From NCBI RefSeq assembly GCF_000011065.1, contig NC_004663.1, positions 2,604,001 to 2,668,000 on the forward strand: a stretch of DNA of 64,000 nucleotides. Reading direction: 5' to 3'. Below the pieces are notes generated by a model. That model was not told the DNA's origin, ran no database searches, and saw only the letters and a program-made list of their open reading frames with translations. This document shows, piece by piece, positions 60,393 through 64,000 of this stretch. Numbering within the stretch: position 1 is the stretch's first letter; each line of letters opens with the position of its first letter. Source of the DNA: Bacteroides thetaiotaomicron VPI-5482. Lineage in GTDB: Bacteria > Bacteroidota > Bacteroidia > Bacteroidales > Bacteroidaceae. Made by a program: the position numbers and the translations under genes.

Positions 60393-63300
60393 TTGTCTGT
60401 CTTTTTGATATGAAAGAATAATGCATACAGAATCGGGATAAAGAGCAACGTGATGAGCGTGCCAAACAGCAATCCTCCCATGATAGAAGCTGCCAACGAA
60501 CCGAACATAGCATCGGGCAACAGCGGAATCATTCCAAGAATAGTGGTCAGCGAAGCCATCATCACCGGACGGAGACGACTCTGGGAGCTATCGATCAACG
60601 CAGTGACCGGTTCTACTCCCTGGCTGATCTGCAACGTAATTTCATCCATCAGCACAATTCCGTTCTTTATAATCATACCGATCAATCCCAATGTGCCGAC
60701 AATCGCCACAAAATTGAATGTCTTCCCGGTCAGCAACATCACGGCGACTACACCGACAAAAACCAACGGTATGCAGCAGAAAATGATAATCGGCTTACGA
60801 TAGTCTTTAAACAGCATAATCAGTATCGAGATCATCAGAATAATGGCAAACGGGAAGTTCTTGAACAAATACTGCATAGATTTCGTACTGGCATTCCTTT
60901 CACCCTGCCATTGCAGTTTATAACCGTCGGGCAATGGGATCTGCTCTATCTGTGCGGCAATGGACTGGCGTGCCTTCTCTGTTTCTATTCCCGGAACAGG
61001 CGAACACTGTACACGCTGGCTACGCTGCCCGTTATAGCGGGGGACGACGGGATCTTCCCACTGTACATCGATCCGCTTGCTGATCTGTTTCAACGGAGTA
61101 GTTCCCATCAAGGTTTCTACCAGTTCGTCTTTCGAAAGCGTTCCCGTTTTCAGTTTCATCATCATCTCCTGCGTCAACAAGCCATTCAAAGAAGGAAGAG
61201 AAGAAAATATTTGTGTGTTATCCAAATCCTCAATCGGTCTTCCCTGTTCGTCAAGGCAGCGCAGATAGATATTGTCCCGATGGATTCCTTCGTGGAAAGA
61301 ACCGATGGGAATGCCACTGGTGGCCGAAAGCAACGAGAGGCTTACATCATTACGGCTCAGTCCGATAGCGCGGGCAGTCGGCTGGTCATATTCAATGGTC
61401 AGCACGGGAATCTGCGGCTCCCAGTCCGTAGTTATCAGATATACATCCGGACAGCTTTCCATAATGCTGCGGGCACTGTCTGCCAATTGATGCAAAACAA
61501 CCGGGTCCGGCCCCGTAAACTGTGCCTCGATCGGATATTTCTTGAACATCAGGTTATAGCGGTTCAGTTTCACGTAGGCATCGGGGTAACGAGACGAAAG
61601 ATATTGCTGAATCTCGGGCATATTATCCACCAATGCATCGGGAGAAGTAAAGTCTATAATCAATTCACCGTATGCCAAAGAAGGATTGGCTATGTTACGC
61701 ACCAAATTATAACGACCGGGGGTACCACCGACGGAAGCTGTGACATGGGTCACTTCCGGACGAGTTTTCAGATAGGCTTCAATCTCTTCCAAGTCACGTG
61801 TGACACGGGTATAATTTGTTCCTTCCGGCAATTTATATTCCATATAAAGCTGATCGTACACCATATCCGGAAAGAAACCCTGTTTCATGAACCGATAGCT
61901 GAAAGCTGAAAGAGCAACCAACGCTACCATCGCAAAGACAAAACTCCAGCGATGAGCCAGACTAAACCGCAGCAAGGAACGTAGGACGGCATAAATCTTT
62001 CCTTCATACACCCGTTTTCCGGTAGTTGACGCTTCTTTCGAAACTTCGGGATGCAAAATTCGGTTGGCCATCAACGGTACGTGCACCAGAGCCAGTACCC
62101 AGCTAAGCAGTAACGAAACCGCCAGCACGATAAATAAGTCGCGCGTATACACCCCTGCAGTATCGGGAGACATGAAGATAGGCAGGAAAGCAATGATAGC
62201 AATCAAAGTGGCTCCGAGCAAAGGCATCGCAGTCTGCCGCCCGATAGCGGTCATTGCCTCCATACGGCTCTTGCCGGCTTTCAGATCGACCAGTATACCG
62301 TCAATAATAACAATCGCATTATCAACCAGCATCCCCATAGCAAGCACAAATGACGCCAGCGAAACCCGTTGCATCGTGCCATCCACAAAATACAGGAACA
62401 GAAAGGAGCCGAACACCGTTACCACCAGACTGATTCCGATAATAACTCCACTCTTGAATCCCATCGTTATCATCAGAATGACAACTACGATAATGACCGA
62501 TTCGATCAGATTAAGAATGAATGTTCCCAACGAACCGGATACACGTTCCGGCTGGTAGAATACTTTATGACACTCCACTCCTGTCGGAAGCCGCTCCGCT
62601 TTCAATTCGTCCAGTTTCTGTTCTACCCGTTTGCCAATCTTGATGATATCCGAACCGGAAGAAGCCGCAATCAGTATTCCCATGGCACGCTGCCGGTCAT
62701 AAAAGAGTTCATTGCGGGTAGGATTCTCATAATCTTTCTCAATTCGGGCGATGTCACTCAAACGTAACTGGTCATCATCGTGCCCCTGAATCAGCATACG
62801 TCCGATATCTTCTACCGTCTTGAACTTGTCACTCACCGTTACCCGAATACGATTATCGCCATTATCGTAGTATCCGGTATAAGTGGTTTTATTCTGTCCG
62901 TTCAAGGTAGCGAGAACTTCGGCAGGTTTCACGCCCAGATTCGCCATCCGGTCCTGCAGTAAAGAGATGTTGATGCATTCCTCACGCTTTCCATACAAGT
63001 CAACCCGTTCCACTCCGTCCAGTTCGCTGACTTCCCGCTTTATCAGTTCGGCATAATCAGACAGTTCCCTGTCCTGCAATCCGTCTCCTGTCAGCGCATA
63101 AAACATACCGTACACATTTCCGAAATCATCTTTCACAAGGGGAGTAGCAGCGCCTTCGGGAAGTTCCGCCTGTGCATTCGCTACCTTACGCCGCAACAAA
63201 TCCCAGCATTGTTCCACATCTGCCTCCTTGACGGTCGTTTTCAGTTCCACCTGAATCAGGGAGAGATCATTGTAAGAATAACTTTCTACATTATCTATAT

Positions 63301-63529
63301 TCCCCATTGTACGGATATTCTTTTCAAGTACATCCGTCACTTCCAGTTCCACCTGATGTGCGGACGCTCCGGGATAGGTAGTCACTACCATGGCGACTTT
63401 CACCGTTACTTCCGGGTCTTCCAACTTACTCATTTCATAGCTGGAATAAGCTCCTCCGACTATCAGCACCGCAATCAAGAAGTAAATTAACTTCTTATTT
63501 TCAAATGCCCATTTACTTATATCGATCAT
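60389..63529 (-). CDS. RND-family efflux permease
   Basis: A 1046-residue inner-membrane proton-driven pump with 12 helices and two large periplasmic loops. It starts MIDISKWAFENKKLIYFL. Motifs are LEDPEVTVKVAMVVTTYPGA, SFVLAMGMLVDNAIVIIDGI (helix 4 with its Asp pair region) and GTLGLIGMIIKNGIVLMDEI near the C-terminal half, then RLRPVMMASLTTILGMIPLL. It resembles the multidrug (HAE) type more than the metal type. Drug or bile salt export is possible but cannot be read here. Four-base overlaps on both sides couple it to adaptor and channel. Confidence 0.93.
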   Translation of the reverse strand: MIDISKWAFENKKLIYFLIAVLIVGGAYSSYEMSKLEDPEVTVKVAMVVTTYPGASAHQVELEVTDVLEKNIRTMGNIDNVESYSYNDLSLIQVELKTTVKEADVEQCWDLLRRKVANAQAELPEGAATPLVKDDFGNVYGMFYALTGDGLQDRELSDYAELIKREVSELDGVERVDLYGKREECINISLLQDRMANLGVKPAEVLATLNGQNKTTYTGYYDNGDNRIRVTVSDKFKTVEDIGRMLIQGHDDDQLRLSDIARIEKDYENPTRNELFYDRQRAMGILIAASSGSDIIKIGKRVEQKLDELKAERLPTGVECHKVFYQPERVSGSLGTFILNLIESVIIVVVILMITMGFKSGVIIGISLVVTVFGSFLFLYFVDGTMQRVSLASFVLAMGMLVDNAIVIIDGILVDLKAGKSRMEAMTAIGRQTAMPLLGATLIAIIAFLPIFMSPDTAGVYTRDLFIVLAVSLLLSWVLALVHVPLMANRILHPEVSKEASTTGKRVYEGKIYAVLRSLLRFSLAHRWSFVFAMVALVALSAFSYRFMKQGFFPDMVYDQLYMEYKLPEGTNYTRVTRDLEEIEAYLKTRPEVTHVTASVGGTPGRYNLVRNIANPSLAYGELIIDFTSPDALVDNMPEIQQYLSSRYPDAYVKLNRYNLMFKKYPIEAQFTGPDPVVLHQLADSARSIMESCPDVYLITTDWEPQIPVLTIEYDQPTARAIGLSRNDVSLSLLSATSGIPIGSFHEGIHRDNIYLRCLDEQGRPIEDLDNTQIFSSLPSLNGLLTQEMMMKLKTGTLSKDELVETLMGTTPLKQISKRIDVQWEDPVVPRYNGQRSQRVQCSPVPGIETEKARQSIAAQIEQIPLPDGYKLQWQGERNASTKSMQYLFKNFPFAIILMISILIMLFKDYRKPIIIFCCIPLVFVGVVAVMLLTGKTFNFVAIVGTLGLIGMIIKNGIVLMDEITLQISQGVEPVTALIDSSQSRLRPVMMASLTTILGMIPLLPDAMFGSLAASIMGGLLFGTLITLLFIPILYALFFHIKKTDK

Positions 63530-64000
63530 AGCAATCCTCCCACATTGGTTTTAGAAGCAGGCAAAAGGGGTTCTACCTGTTCCCCGTCTTTCACATGATG
63601 TACTCCCGAAGCAACAATCAAGTCACCGGGCTTCAAGCCCTCCGCAGTCACCAGGCACCTGCCGCTGCCCAGCAGACGGGTGACTGTCACATCACAACGA
63701 CGGATGGTCCGGCTGGAAGCATCATAAAGGAAAACACTCGCCATCCCCTTATCACGAAGAACCGCACCCGTAGGAACGGACAGATGACGCACTTCCCCTT
63801 CGGTACATTCTATAGTGACCATTGTATTCATTCCGGGGGAAGGAAGCGCCTGCGCTTCACCTTTCTTCAACTGCAAACGCATCGTATACAGTTGATTGGC
63901 ATTCGCTTTAGGGGTGACATTTATCAGATCGAGCGCATACTCCTGACCGGGATAAATGTCGAACGTACAAGTGTAACCGGTGAACTGTTGGCGACGGATA
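63526..64000 (-). CDS. RND efflux periplasmic adaptor, 5' end outside the window
   Basis: At least 158 residues of the C-terminal part of a membrane-fusion (adaptor) protein. The minus-strand frame is open to position 64000 and reads FTGYTCTFDIYPGQEYALDL, then NVTPKANANQLYTMRLQLKK, with VTIECTEGEVRHLSVPTGAV and VTAEGLKPGDLIVASGVHHV later. This is the beta-barrel and membrane-proximal part, in which KVNPGMNVTV is usual and here GMNTMVTIEC is seen. The stop overlaps the start of the pump gene by four bases. The lipid or membrane anchor at the N terminus lies outside. Confidence 0.88.
   Translation of the reverse strand, partial: IRRQQFTGYTCTFDIYPGQEYALDLINVTPKANANQLYTMRLQLKKGEAQALPSPGMNTMVTIECTEGEVRHLSVPTGAVLRDKGMASVFLYDASSRTIRRCDVTVTRLLGSGRCLVTAEGLKPGDLIVASGVHHVKDGEQVEPLLPASKTNVGGLL

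Noticed and set aside
60911..61909. A 332-codon plus-strand frame inside the RND pump gene
   Set aside because: It is antisense to a full-length pump with conserved helices and has no recognisable motif.

Overview
The window looks like chromosomal DNA of a gut Bacteroides species, closest in gene content and order to the Bacteroides thetaiotaomicron group (judged from memory, no search). Supporting signs are the many TAnnTTTG -7 boxes, several with a TTTG -33 box 19-21 bp upstream, and the lack of strong Shine-Dalgarno sites. Other signs are a SusC/SusD pair, many lipoproteins, a bile salt hydrolase, methylmalonyl-CoA mutase and BtuG-type cobalamin uptake. No phage, transposon, rRNA, tRNA or CRISPR array was seen. 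Layout: 1-1292 is the 5' part of ilvD (minus strand) with a leader peptide and transcription attenuator. 1536-11207 is housekeeping and surface genes: an FKBP isomerase, a cysteine desulfidase-like enzyme, a PCMD lipoprotein with an outer-membrane barrel, a calycin-like lipoprotein, aroC, an M20 dipeptidase, the bile salt hydrolase and an orphan barrel. 11208-11820 is a gene-free convergent region with 22-bp palindromic repeats. 11821-20896 holds topB, mutB-mutA, an AspT/YidE-type transporter and a cytidylate kinase-like protein. 21063-24652 is a cobalamin-riboswitch-controlled btuG-btuB unit. A GntR regulator and a divergent GH127 enzyme follow (24782-27989), then btuFCD (28182-31086), a MATE exporter and a Crp-family regulator. 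33169-56634 is a polysaccharide utilisation locus for alpha-mannose-containing glycans. It has a UTRA-type GntR regulator, an unusual ROK sugar kinase/mannose-6-phosphate isomerase fusion, two GH92 enzymes, an MFS sugar transporter, SusC/SusD, two surface lipoproteins, a GH43-like enzyme and a GH38 alpha-mannosidase. The last part has a multi-domain DNA-binding protein behind a long structured leader RNA, a GNAT acetyltransferase with a 50-residue partner, another 22-bp palindromic array, and a tripartite RND efflux operon that leaves the window on the right. How the genes work together: the mannosidases would release mannose from a glycan bound and imported by SusC/SusD, the MFS protein would bring it into the cytoplasm, and the fusion enzyme could convert mannose to fructose-6-phosphate in one polypeptide. 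A palindrome of the form ATATGT-N4-ACATA lies near the start of both main locus transcripts and is a candidate operator for the GntR repressor. The cobalamin genes would feed the B12-dependent MutAB mutase of the propionate pathway nearby. The most novel-looking element is the 5' leader at 57557-57808. It has its own promoter, a nested multi-helix domain, and an apparent antiterminator/terminator pair ending directly before the start codon of the regulator.
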